Part shown: positions 1 to 6,227 of the stretch, in pieces
How positions within the stretch are numbered: position 1 is the first letter of the stretch
Layout: the number at the start of each line of letters is the position of its first letter
From: Bacteroidota bacterium
Lineage (GTDB): Bacteria > Bacteroidota > Ignavibacteria > UBA10030 > BY39
Reading direction: 5' to 3'
Assembly: GCA_018830765.1 (NCBI GenBank)
Contig: JAHJRJ010000006.1
Location: 1 to 8,601, forward strand
Length of the DNA stretch: 8,601 nucleotides
Position numbers and translations under genes: made by a program
The notes under the pieces: model-generated
What the model saw: the letters and a program-made list of their open reading frames with translations, nothing else
What the model was told of the DNA's origin: nothing
Databases searched by the model: none

Positions 1-1291
1 AGACGTAATGTGGGTGTCTTACAACTATTTTTTCTATTGGACTTTTTCTTACACGTTTTTCGAATTCGCTTCTAAATTTCTTAATCACAGATTGAACGGG
101 CCAGGCGGCAGCGTCGCCCAGAGCACAAATTGTATTTCCCTCGATGTTATTCGCTACGTCGAGTAATAATTCGATATCTGACATTGTTCCTTCGCCACGA
201 ATGAACCTGTCGAGAATTTTTTCCATCCATCCTGTACCTTCTCTGCATGGTGTACATTGTCCGCACGATTCGTGATGATAGAAGTGTGAGATTCGTTTCA
301 GGACTTTCAAAACATCCGTATCTTCATCCATAACGATAACGCCGCCAGTGCCTATTGCAGAACCAGCTGCTTTAAGTGAATCCAAATCCATCCTCACCCC
401 TTCGAGTTCATCACCAAGGAGCCATGGAACAGAAGACCCGCCCGGAATAACTGCTTTTATTTTCTTGTTCTCGCGAACACCGCCTGCATAATTATGTATC
501 AAGTCTGTCAATAAAACACCCGTCGGTAGTTCATACACTCCGGGCTTTTTCACGTGTCCGCTGATGCCGAACAATATCGTTCCGGGATGAGTTGGCGCGC
601 CAATCTTTGAAAACCACTCGCCGCCGTTTTGAATTATCGACGGAACGCACGATAGTGTTTCGATATTATTAACGTTAGTCGGATTTCCCCATAAACCAAC
701 CTGTGCCGGAAAGGGCGGTCTTACTCTGGCATATCCTCTTTCGCCTTCAATCGAATTCATCAATGATGATTCTTCGCCGCAAATATATGCGCCGGCGCCG
801 CGATATATATAAATGTCAGTGCTGAAACTTGTTCCTAAAATATTTTCTCCGATATAATTCTTTGTATATGCTTCATCGATTGCTGTCTGTAAAATGTCGA
901 TCCACTTCTTGTACTCTCCGCGGATATAAACGTAAGTTATTTTGATGCCCATTGCGAAACTTGCTATCAAGCAACCTTCGATGAAAAGATGAGGATTATA
1001 CTCGAAAATTTGTCGGTCTTTAAACGTGCCTGGCTCGCCCTCATCGCCGTTAGCACAAAGATACTTCGGCTTATCGTTTCCTTTCGGTATGAAGCTCCAT
1101 TTCAAACCAGTTGGGAATGCCGCCCCACCGCGTCCGCGTAATCCTGACTTTTTCACTTCTGCAATGATATCGTCAGGTTCCATTGCTAATGCTTTTTTGA
1201 AAGCACTGTAGCCGTTGCGTTGTTCGTAAACTTCAATTTTGTTGAGGTCCGGAATCTCGGGGAGTAATATTTTTTCTGTGAATTCTGCCAT
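1..1291 (-). CDS. nuoF: NADH-quinone oxidoreductase subunit F (partial, C-terminus cut by window edge)
   Basis: This is the 51-kDa-type subunit at the tip of complex I. It binds NADH and FMN and passes electrons to cluster N3. I read 430 residues from an ATG at 1291-1289 with no stop before the left edge; the family is about 430-445 residues, so only a few are missing. The nucleotide-binding glycine loop RGRGGAAFPTGLKW is near residues 52-65, the NGDEGEPGTFKDR block near 81-93, and GAGAYICGEESSL near 165-177. The 4Fe-4S ligands are C343, C346 and C349 (SCGQCTPCREG) with C389 (NTICALGDAAAWP), so all four are present. It follows nuoE after 142 bp that hold two hairpins. No clear ribosome binding site precedes the start. 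nuoG would be expected just past the left edge. The identification is secure. Confidence 0.97.
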   Translation of the reverse strand, partial: MAEFTEKILLPEIPDLNKIEVYEQRNGYSAFKKALAMEPDDIIAEVKKSGLRGRGGAAFPTGLKWSFIPKGNDKPKYLCANGDEGEPGTFKDRQIFEYNPHLFIEGCLIASFAMGIKITYVYIRGEYKKWIDILQTAIDEAYTKNYIGENILGTSFSTDIYIYRGAGAYICGEESSLMNSIEGERGYARVRPPFPAQVGLWGNPTNVNNIETLSCVPSIIQNGGEWFSKIGAPTHPGTILFGISGHVKKPGVYELPTGVLLTDLIHNYAGGVRENKKIKAVIPGGSSVPWLLGDELEGVRMDLDSLKAAGSAIGTGGVIVMDEDTDVLKVLKRISHFYHHESCGQCTPCREGTGWMEKILDRFIRGEGTMSDIELLLDVANNIEGNTICALGDAAAWPVQSVIKKFRSEFEKRVRKSPIEKIVVRHPHYV

Positions 1292-1325
1292 ATTATTATT
1301 TTAAATTTTCAATAATTAAGTCATT

Positions 1326-1374
1326 ATTAACCCACGACTCCCGCCTGCTGCGGGCAGGTAAGTCGTGGGTTAAT
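1326..1374. repeat. Strong hairpin in the nuoE-nuoF spacer
   Basis: Two perfect 14-bp inverted arms (1326-1339 and 1361-1374, attaacccacgact and its complement) enclose a 21-bp GC-rich centre, which itself holds a cctg/cagg palindrome. On the transcribed strand no T-run follows, so it does not look like an intrinsic terminator. It could stabilise or process the mRNA, or be one copy of a dispersed palindromic repeat. The right half of the centre (1351-1361) also recurs inverted at 1403-1413 with 10 of 11 matches, which links it to the neighbouring hairpin. Confidence 0.85.
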
Positions 1375-1390
1375 GGAAGCCATTCCAAGT

Positions 1391-1436
1391 GAATGAACCT
1401 TTTTACCTGTCCGCCGAAGGAGGAACGGTCTATTCA
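1391..1436. repeat. Second palindromic repeat, overlapping the nuoE stop
   Basis: Imperfect arms 1391-1399 and 1428-1436 (7 of 9 pairs) surround an inner stem at 1410-1424, tccgcc-gaa-ggagga, with one mismatch. The inner core differs at one of 15 positions from the complement of a core inside the peptidase gene at 8455-8469, which suggests a repeat family. Its outer edge coincides with the nuoE stop codon (1434-1436), so nuoE may have acquired its last residues with the repeat; this is inference. Confidence 0.55.
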
Positions 1437-1901
1437 TCTTGAAGTGGACTGAATAATTGATTCAATATTTTCAGCAGTAAGTTTTTCATGATAATCATCA
1501 TTAATTTGCAATACGGGAGCCGTCCCGCACGAACCCAAGCACTCGACTTCTGAAACTGAATATTTTCCGTCGGAGGTTATCTCATTCTTTTTTACACCGA
1601 GTTTAGTGCAAATAAATTCTACCATCTTTTCGGAATCGAGGAGTTGACATGAAATGTTTGTACAAACTTGGATATGAAACTTCCCGACAGGTTTCTTATT
1701 ATACATCGTGTAGAACGATGCAACGCTGTACACGTGATTGAACGGGACGCTTATCTGTTCAGCAACATATTTCATCGTATCTTCAGATAACCAACCGAAC
1801 TGCTCCTGCGCAAGCCATAATGCGGGCAATGTAAGCGCTCTGCTAGTCGGATATTGTTTTTTTAACGCTTCTAACTTCTTTAAATTTTCTTCAGTAAACA
1901 T
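1434..1901 (-). CDS. nuoE: NADH-quinone oxidoreductase subunit E (2Fe-2S, 24-kDa type)
   Basis: This is the thioredoxin-fold subunit that carries the off-path 2Fe-2S cluster N1a and docks on NuoF in the NADH-oxidising arm of complex I. It has 155 residues, normal for the family. The cluster ligands are visible as C80-x4-C85 (QVCTNISC) and C121-x3-C125 (ECLGSCGTAP), the classical spacing. A helical N-terminal region with the LPALWLAQEQFGWLS motif (about 25-39) and the PFNHVYSVASFYTMY block (about 53-67) are also typical. It starts with ATG at 1901-1899, and upstream there is only a weak CAGAG about 5 bases away. It lies between nuoD (a 140-bp spacer made largely of tandem repeats) and nuoF (a spacer with hairpins). 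Nothing essential is missing. Confidence 0.97.
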   Translation of the reverse strand: MFTEENLKKLEALKKQYPTSRALTLPALWLAQEQFGWLSEDTMKYVAEQISVPFNHVYSVASFYTMYNKKPVGKFHIQVCTNISCQLLDSEKMVEFICTKLGVKKNEITSDGKYSVSEVECLGSCGTAPVLQINDDYHEKLTAENIESIIQSTSR

Positions 1902-1956
1902 TTTTTGCTCTGTTTAGACCTGATAATATTGATTCAATGATAAAATAATCAAATGG

Positions 1957-2047
1957 ATCAATCATTTCAATCATTTCAATCTTTTCAATCTTCTCAACTA
2001 CTAACATACTAACATACTAAACTACTCAAATACTCATCTACTCACTT
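1957..2047. repeat. Degenerate 9-bp then 8-bp tandem array between nuoD and nuoE
   Basis: On the plus strand, four 9-bp units run from 1961 to 1996 (atcatttca, atcatttca, atcttttca, atcttctca). Then six 8-bp units run from 2000 to 2047 in perfect register (actaacat, actaacat, actaaact, actcaaat, actcatct, actcactt). The last unit covers the nuoD stop codon at 2042-2044. From 1957 to 2051 there is not one G on the plus strand, so the transcript of this leader has no C. The unit actcatct is found again, exactly, in the array upstream of lysC. The function is unknown. Confidence 0.85.
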
Positions 2048-3295
2048 ATCCGCTTCTCCCATCACCGGGTCGATGCTTCCGATGATTGCAACAACATCGG
2101 AGACGAGATGGCCTTTCAGCAAAATCGGTAATGCTTGAATATTAATAAACGACGGTGAGTGAATCTTCAATCGCCACGGAGAACCTTGCCCGAGACTCGA
2201 AATATAAAAACCTAACTCGCCTTTTGAATTTTCGATTGCCTGATAAATTTCGCCAACGGGCGGGTTAATTCCGAAATTAATTAGCATAAAATCGTGGATG
2301 AGTTCTTCCATCTTGCCGTAAATTTTCTCTTTTTGGGGAAGAACTTTCTTCGGCAAAGCTGCATTGATGGGACCTTTCGGCATTTTGTCTATTGCTTGAT
2401 GTATAATCTTTACGCTTTCCTTCATTTCTTGGAGACGTATATAGAAACGTGCAAGTGAGTCGCCGTCTTCGTAAACGGGAATATCAAAATCTAATTCAGG
2501 ATATACAAGGTACGGTTCATCCCGGCGTAAATCGTGCGCGACTCCCGATGCTCGCAAGATTGGTCCTGTTAATCCCATCGCAATTGCGTCGTGTTTCGAG
2601 ATAACTCCGACGCCTTCGCATCTTTGAATAAATATTCTGTTCTTCAGCAAAAGGCGTTCGATTTCATCTAACTTGCCGGGAAATTCTTCTAAAAAGCTTT
2701 TCAGCGCACCGATTGCTTCTTCGGACATATCGTTTGCCAAACCGCCGATACGCGTAAAACTCGTGGTGAATCGAACTCCAGCAAAAATATCCTGAATATC
2801 TTGTAGTTTTTCTCTTTCCCTGAAGCACCAAAGAAGCACGGTTAATGCGCCAACATCCATCGCTGTAGAGCCAACCGCTACCAGATGAGACATGATTCTT
2901 GCCATTTCAGCAATGACCACTCTGATGAATTGCGCCCGTCGCGGCGCTTCGATACCCGCTAATTTTTCGACAGCCAATACATAAGCAACGTTATTTGCCA
3001 ACGGGGATAAATAATCTAATCTATCAGTGTACGGTATATACTCGTGAAAAGTCATATTCTCTGCTAACTTTTCATAGCCGCGGTGTAAATAACCGACATC
3101 GGCTACGGAGCCGAGTATCGTTTCACCGTTTAATCGAATAAGCAAACGCAGCACACCGTGAGTTGCAGGATGTTGAGGTCCCATATTCAACACCATCTCG
3201 TTCTCGATTGGGTCATCGAAGTAAACCGATACGTCTTGGCTTTCGAGAGCTTCTAGTATTTTACTTCTTGTGGATTTTTCTTTGGTATCTATCAT
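2042..3295 (-). CDS. nuoD: NADH-quinone oxidoreductase subunit D (49-kDa type)
   Basis: This is the connecting-module subunit of complex I. With NuoB it forms the quinone-reduction site, and it is related to the large subunit of NiFe hydrogenases. I take the ATG at 3295-3293, which gives 417 residues; reading can extend five codons upstream to a TTG at 3310, but neither start has a ribosome binding site. The signature NMGPQHPATHGVLR lies near residues 37-50 and includes the His of the quinone pocket. GYLHRGYEKLAE (about 68-79) and YTDRLDYLSPLANN follow, and the chain ends with the family's conserved IDPVMGEADK tail. The length is normal, with no hydrogenase-type C-terminal metal ligands, as expected. 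The gene is separate from nuoC, unlike the fused NuoCD of enterobacteria, and starts 21 bp after the nuoC stop. Confidence 0.97.
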   Translation of the reverse strand: MIDTKEKSTRSKILEALESQDVSVYFDDPIENEMVLNMGPQHPATHGVLRLLIRLNGETILGSVADVGYLHRGYEKLAENMTFHEYIPYTDRLDYLSPLANNVAYVLAVEKLAGIEAPRRAQFIRVVIAEMARIMSHLVAVGSTAMDVGALTVLLWCFREREKLQDIQDIFAGVRFTTSFTRIGGLANDMSEEAIGALKSFLEEFPGKLDEIERLLLKNRIFIQRCEGVGVISKHDAIAMGLTGPILRASGVAHDLRRDEPYLVYPELDFDIPVYEDGDSLARFYIRLQEMKESVKIIHQAIDKMPKGPINAALPKKVLPQKEKIYGKMEELIHDFMLINFGINPPVGEIYQAIENSKGELGFYISSLGQGSPWRLKIHSPSFINIQALPILLKGHLVSDVVAIIGSIDPVMGEADK

Positions 3296-3316
3296 AGGAA
3301 AATTTTGCAATATGGA

Positions 3317-3808
3317 TTACTTGTACGGAAGCGGTATCGAACCCGGGATTCCCATTAACGGAAATTCTTTTCTTAACGGATAATGTTCGAATTCTTCGGG
3401 CATGTAAATTCTACGAAGGTCGGGATGTCCATCGTATATTATTCCGAAAAAGTCGTACACTTCTCTCTCGGGCCAATTAGCGCCGGGCCAGATATTTACT
3501 ACAGATGGAACGTGTAGGTCTGATTCGTCAACTTTTACTTTCAAAAGGAATCTGAATTTATTCTTCAAGGAATAAAGATTATAAACCACTTCGAAGCGAG
3601 ATTCGGGCCTGTTATAATCTACGCCGACGACGTCTTTACACATCTCAAAACTTAATTCGAAATCGTCCCGCAAGAAAGTACAAATGTCGAGAAGCTTTTC
3701 CTTTTTGATTTCTACGGTAAGGTCACCCTGAAATTCTTTTTTGGACACAATAAATGAGCTGAACTTATTTGTAAGTTTGTCTAATAAAGCTTGTTTAATA
3801 TTTTCCAT
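3317..3808 (-). CDS. nuoC: NADH-quinone oxidoreductase subunit C (30-kDa type)
   Basis: This is a small hydrophilic subunit of the complex I connecting module, which packs against NuoD on the cytoplasmic side. It has 163 residues, typical for an unfused NuoC. The family signature is in the C-terminal part: ANWPEREVYDFFGI (about 110-123), then the GHPDLRRIYMPEEF block, then HYPLRKEFPLMG. The N-terminal 60 residues are variable, as usual. The start is an ATG at 3808-3806, three bases after the nuoB stop (TAA, 3814-3812), so translation is probably coupled. No Shine-Dalgarno site is visible. Confidence 0.96.
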   Translation of the reverse strand: MENIKQALLDKLTNKFSSFIVSKKEFQGDLTVEIKKEKLLDICTFLRDDFELSFEMCKDVVGVDYNRPESRFEVVYNLYSLKNKFRFLLKVKVDESDLHVPSVVNIWPGANWPEREVYDFFGIIYDGHPDLRRIYMPEEFEHYPLRKEFPLMGIPGSIPLPYK

Positions 3809-3811
3809 ACT

Positions 3812-4306
3812 TTATGCTTTGGTAAATATTTTTTTGGCTTGCGTTAGAGTTTCGCCTCGTTGAATTTTATCCTGAAGTTGTATTAGAGCTTTGAGAACGG
3901 AATCAGAACGCGGTGGACAACCGGCTACATAAATATCTACCGGTAAGAACAAATCTATACCTTGGACAACAGAATATGTACGATACATACCTCCCGAAGA
4001 TGCGCACGCGCCCATAGATATTACCCATTTAGGGTCGGGCATCTGGTCGTAAATTTTACGAACAACTTTCGCCATTTTATATGTAACAGTACCCGCTACT
4101 ATCATAACATCGGATTGACGTGGTGAGAAGCGGAATACTTCGGACCCAAAACGCGACACGTCGAATCTTGGTCCAGCGAACGACATCATTTCAATTGCGC
4201 AACAGGATAAACCCATCGGCATGGGCCAGAGTGAGTTCTTCCTCGACCAATTTATTAAAGCTTCTAATTTCGTTGTAAAAAAACCTTCACTTTCTATTAA
4301 TCCCAT
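3812..4306 (-). CDS. nuoB: NADH-quinone oxidoreductase subunit B (20-kDa type, cluster N2)
   Basis: This subunit carries the terminal 4Fe-4S cluster N2, which hands electrons to quinone at the NuoB/NuoD interface. With the ATG at 4306-4304 the protein has 164 residues. The ligands are the tandem cysteines C35-C36 (LSCCAIEMM), C101 (MGACASSGG) and C130 (VAGCPPRSD), so the set is complete. Reading can extend seven codons upstream to a TTG at 4327, but a good ribosome binding site (AAAGGTG) sits seven bases before the ATG, so I choose the shorter form. The start overlaps the end of nuoA by 10 bp. The amphipathic N-terminus (ESEGFFTTKLEALINWSRKN) is the normal membrane-facing helix. Confidence 0.97.
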   Translation of the reverse strand: MGLIESEGFFTTKLEALINWSRKNSLWPMPMGLSCCAIEMMSFAGPRFDVSRFGSEVFRFSPRQSDVMIVAGTVTYKMAKVVRKIYDQMPDPKWVISMGACASSGGMYRTYSVVQGIDLFLPVDIYVAGCPPRSDSVLKALIQLQDKIQRGETLTQAKKIFTKA

Positions 4307-4653
4307 CGTAGTGCACCTTTTTTCCAAATATAAAAGAAACCGATCATTAAAATTCCTAAAAATATAAAAATTTCAATAAAACCTAACCATCCCAATTCAA
4401 TTAAATTTACAGCCCAAGGATATAAGAAAACAATTTCTATATCGAATATAATAAATAGCATAGCGACCAAAAAGAATTTCACCGAAAAGCGTTCATGGGC
4501 AGTACGAACAGGCTCCATACCGCTTTCGTAGGTAGTAAGTTTTTCTTCTGTCGAATTTTTCGGACCGAACCACTCGTTTGTTTTGCTCATTACAAAAGCG
4601 AATACCGCTGCGATTGCAACCACAATTCCTATTGGGATATAATTTTCAATCAT
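4297..4653 (-). CDS. nuoA: NADH-quinone oxidoreductase subunit A (membrane)
   Basis: This is a small membrane subunit at the junction of the peripheral and membrane arms of complex I. It has 118 residues, standard length, with three predicted transmembrane helices at roughly 5-22, 60-80 and 87-110. The conserved loop YESGMEPVRTAHERF (about 43-57) is intact, as is the acidic second helix FFLVAMLFIIFDIEIVFLYP with its family-typical Asp and Glu residues. It starts with ATG at 4653-4651 and has no strong ribosome binding site. It is the first gene of the nuo operon, and a Bacteroidota-type promoter lies just upstream. Its 3' end overlaps nuoB. Confidence 0.96.
   Translation of the reverse strand: MIENYIPIGIVVAIAAVFAFVMSKTNEWFGPKNSTEEKLTTYESGMEPVRTAHERFSVKFFLVAMLFIIFDIEIVFLYPWAVNLIELGWLGFIEIFIFLGILMIGFFYIWKKGALRWD
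4314..4320 (-). promoter_or_regulatory. Ribosome binding site that fixes the nuoB start
   Basis: On the minus strand AAAGGTG is followed by a seven-base spacer and then ATG (4306-4304). It lies inside the last codons of nuoA. It is the only clear Shine-Dalgarno-like site among the genes here, and it favours the ATG over the upstream TTG at 4327. Confidence 0.6.
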
Positions 4654-4684
4654 ATCGTATATAATTCTTTCAAATAATTTGACT

Positions 4685-4716
4685 CAAATTTATTGAAAAG
4701 ATAGCAGAAAGGCAAA
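4685..4716 (-). promoter_or_regulatory. Candidate Bacteroidota-type promoter of the nuo operon
   Basis: On the minus strand TTTG (4716-4713) is followed by 20 bases and TAAATTTG (4692-4685). This fits the Bacteroidota primary-sigma consensus, TTTG/TTG, about 17-23 bases, TAnnTTTG, without a mismatch. Transcription would begin near 4678, leaving a leader of about 25 bases before the nuoA ATG at 4653. A weaker sigma-70-like alternative (TTGAGT, 17 bases, TTATAT) overlaps but would place the start almost on the ATG. No experimental support is available. Confidence 0.5.
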
Positions 4717-4724
4717 TTATGAAA

Positions 4725-4790
4725 AGATTTTAGATTTCGGTTGACGACTCCCTAAGGGATCGTAAATCGACTCGTCGAGATTTTAGATTT
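4725..4790. repeat. 40-bp palindromic element flanked by 13-bp direct repeats
   Basis: A perfect direct repeat, agattttagattt, occurs at 4725-4737 and 4778-4790. Between the copies lie 40 bp with imperfect inverted ends (gacgactc at 4743-4750 against gactcgtc at 4769-4776, 7 of 8 pairs) and an inner tccc/ggga stem (4750-4760). The arrangement resembles an inserted miniature element with a target duplication, although the direct repeat is itself a 7-bp periodic sequence and could have arisen by slippage. The segment tcgactcgtcgag (4767-4779) is repeated exactly inside the peptidase gene (8438-8450). Confidence 0.65.
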
Positions 4791-4810
4791 TACTTCGTAT
4801 GGCTGAAACT

Positions 4811-4852
4811 GTTCATTATTCAACATTGGATATTCGATATTCATTATTGAGA
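4811..4852. repeat. Degenerate 7-bp tandem array just downstream of lysA
   Basis: Six consecutive 7-bp units lie in perfect register on the plus strand: gttcatt, attcaac, attggat, attcgat, attcatt, attgaga. The array ends five bases from the lysA stop codon (4858-4860). Its words (ttcatt, ttcaa) resemble those of the 8-bp array in front of lysC, but the period differs. Confidence 0.75.
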
Positions 4853-4857
4853 CAACC

Positions 4858-6120
4858 TCACAACATCTCAATCTTTTCTCTTTTTCTAATCAAAGATGTT
4901 TCATACCCGTCAACCAACATCTCAGCCGGTCGGGGTCGTCCATTATAATTTGATGAGAGCACATATCCGTACGCGCCCGCGCACATTATCGCTAAATAGT
5001 CATCGCTTTTTACAAAAGGTAAATTTCTATCTATTGCAAAGAAATCTCCCGTCTCGCACAGTGGTCCAACAACATCAACTATTTCAATTTGAACACTTTC
5101 GAAATTTAATGGAATAATTTGATGATAAGATTTGTATAAGCTCGGCCTTAGCAAATCATTCATCCCTGCATCGGTTATTATGAATATTTTTTCATCTGTT
5201 ACTTTGCGGTAAAGAACTTTAGTTATCAAAATTCCGGGATGAGCAATAATCGACCTGCCCGGCTGTATCAGTATTTTGCAACCGGTTTGCTTCAATATTG
5301 GAAGCGCTGCCTCTATAAGTTCAACCGTTGTGAACTCTGTACTGTCGGCATTCTCGACCGGTAACTGTGGATGACTTATAAAATCCTGATATTGCACACC
5401 AAACCCGCCGCCGAAATTTACGTGATGAACGGGAATACCAACCGACCTCAACTCATCCACCATAGATACGACAGACTTTGCCGCTGAGATGAACGTCTCT
5501 TTATCAGTGATTTGGGAACCTATGTGCGTATGAATTCCGAGGACTTCTATATGAGAAAGTTTCGCAGCATTCAGAAGAATTTCTTTTGCTTTCGACTTAT
5601 CGATACCGAACTTGTTATGTTTACGCCCGGTGGTGATATATCGATGAGTCCCGGCTTCGATATCGAAGTTTACACGGAGCAATATTCGGGCAATCTTCTG
5701 TTTTGTGGATGCAATACGTTGTATTAAATCGATTTCTTCGACCGATTCCCCGTTAAATGATAGAATATCAGTGTCGAGCGCATACTCAATTTCATCGGCG
5801 CGCTTCCCTACCCCGCTGAATGTTATCTTCGAAGGCGGAAAACCTGCTTTGAGCGATAAATATAATTCGCCCGCAGATCCAACATCGGAGCCAATCCCTT
5901 CATCAGCGATGATTTTTAATATCTCGACATTCGCATTTGCTTTGACAGCAAAACAAGAAAGATGATCGACACCCTCAAAAGCATTTTCGATATGCCGGCA
6001 ATGGTCGATTACAGATTGTTTGTTGTAAACATAAAGCGGTGTTCCATATTCACTTGCCACATCTTGCAAGCGAACATCTTCGCACCATAATTCATTATTT
6101 TTGTATTTGAATTCGTACAT
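4858..6120 (-). CDS. lysA: Diaminopimelate decarboxylase
   Basis: This PLP enzyme of the alanine-racemase-like (fold III) decarboxylase family converts meso-diaminopimelate to L-lysine, the last step of the DAP pathway in the cytoplasm. It has 420 residues, normal length. The PLP lysine is K60 in FAVKANAN, the HTHIGSQ motif is at 197-203, and the phosphate-binding glycine loop NFGGGFG is at 235-241. CETGD (355-359) supplies the catalytic Cys/Glu from the partner subunit, and AGAYG (381-385) the ring-contacting Tyr. The usual EPGRS block reads QPGRS (286-290), a Glu-to-Gln change confirmed by a CAG codon. It starts with ATG at 6120-6118 without a visible ribosome binding site. It follows lysC by 107 bp that are mostly repeat, and is probably cotranscribed with it. 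Confidence 0.96.
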   Translation of the reverse strand: MYEFKYKNNELWCEDVRLQDVASEYGTPLYVYNKQSVIDHCRHIENAFEGVDHLSCFAVKANANVEILKIIADEGIGSDVGSAGELYLSLKAGFPPSKITFSGVGKRADEIEYALDTDILSFNGESVEEIDLIQRIASTKQKIARILLRVNFDIEAGTHRYITTGRKHNKFGIDKSKAKEILLNAAKLSHIEVLGIHTHIGSQITDKETFISAAKSVVSMVDELRSVGIPVHHVNFGGGFGVQYQDFISHPQLPVENADSTEFTTVELIEAALPILKQTGCKILIQPGRSIIAHPGILITKVLYRKVTDEKIFIITDAGMNDLLRPSLYKSYHQIIPLNFESVQIEIVDVVGPLCETGDFFAIDRNLPFVKSDDYLAIMCAGAYGYVLSSNYNGRPRPAEMLVDGYETSLIRKREKIEML

Positions 6121-6148
6121 AGTAATTATTTTAAGTTTAGAAATTCAT

Positions 6149-6226
6149 CGTCACCCTTCTCTACGAGACCGTAGGTCGTCTTCGCTTCGCTCAGACTCCG
6201 CTCAGAGTGACGGTACTTCCTACCGT
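6149..6226. repeat. Intergenic palindromic repeat between lysC and lysA
   Basis: Outer arms cgtcac (6149-6154) and gtgacg (6207-6212) enclose a purine/pyrimidine-biased centre with the near-repeated words cttcgcttcgctcag and actccgctcag, plus a small gacc-gta-ggtc palindrome (6167-6177). A separate perfect stem, acggta/taccgt (6210-6215 and 6221-6226, five-base loop), abuts the lysC stop codon. On the minus strand the text GTCACTCTGAGCGGAGTCTG resembles a repeat often seen between genes in Bacteroidota and Chlorobiota drafts; that resemblance is from memory. No T-run follows, so it is not a plain terminator. Confidence 0.65.
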
Positions 6227-6227
6227 T

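Noticed and set aside
1026..1211. Short plus-strand reading frame opposite nuoF
   Set aside because: It is antisense to a well-conserved nuoF segment (nucleotide-binding loop) and its translation has no recognisable features. The same reasoning removes the other plus-strand frames opposite nuoA, lysA, lysC and the peptidase.
1326..1374. Intrinsic terminator after nuoE
   Set aside because: The stem is strong but no T-run follows on the transcribed strand, and nuoF continues the operon.
1921..1952. Inverted repeat ttgatt/aatcaa upstream of nuoE as an operator
   Set aside because: A 6-bp AT-rich stem with a 12-base loop is expected by chance in such AT-rich sequence, and no regulator gene is nearby.
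1957..2047. CRISPR array
   Set aside because: The units are 8-9 bp, directly abutting and degenerate, with no spacers and no cas genes.
3308..3310. TTG start for nuoD (and the TTG at 4327 for nuoB)
   Set aside because: Both are followed within 5-7 codons by an ATG nearer to the usual family start. For nuoB the ATG has a good ribosome binding site.
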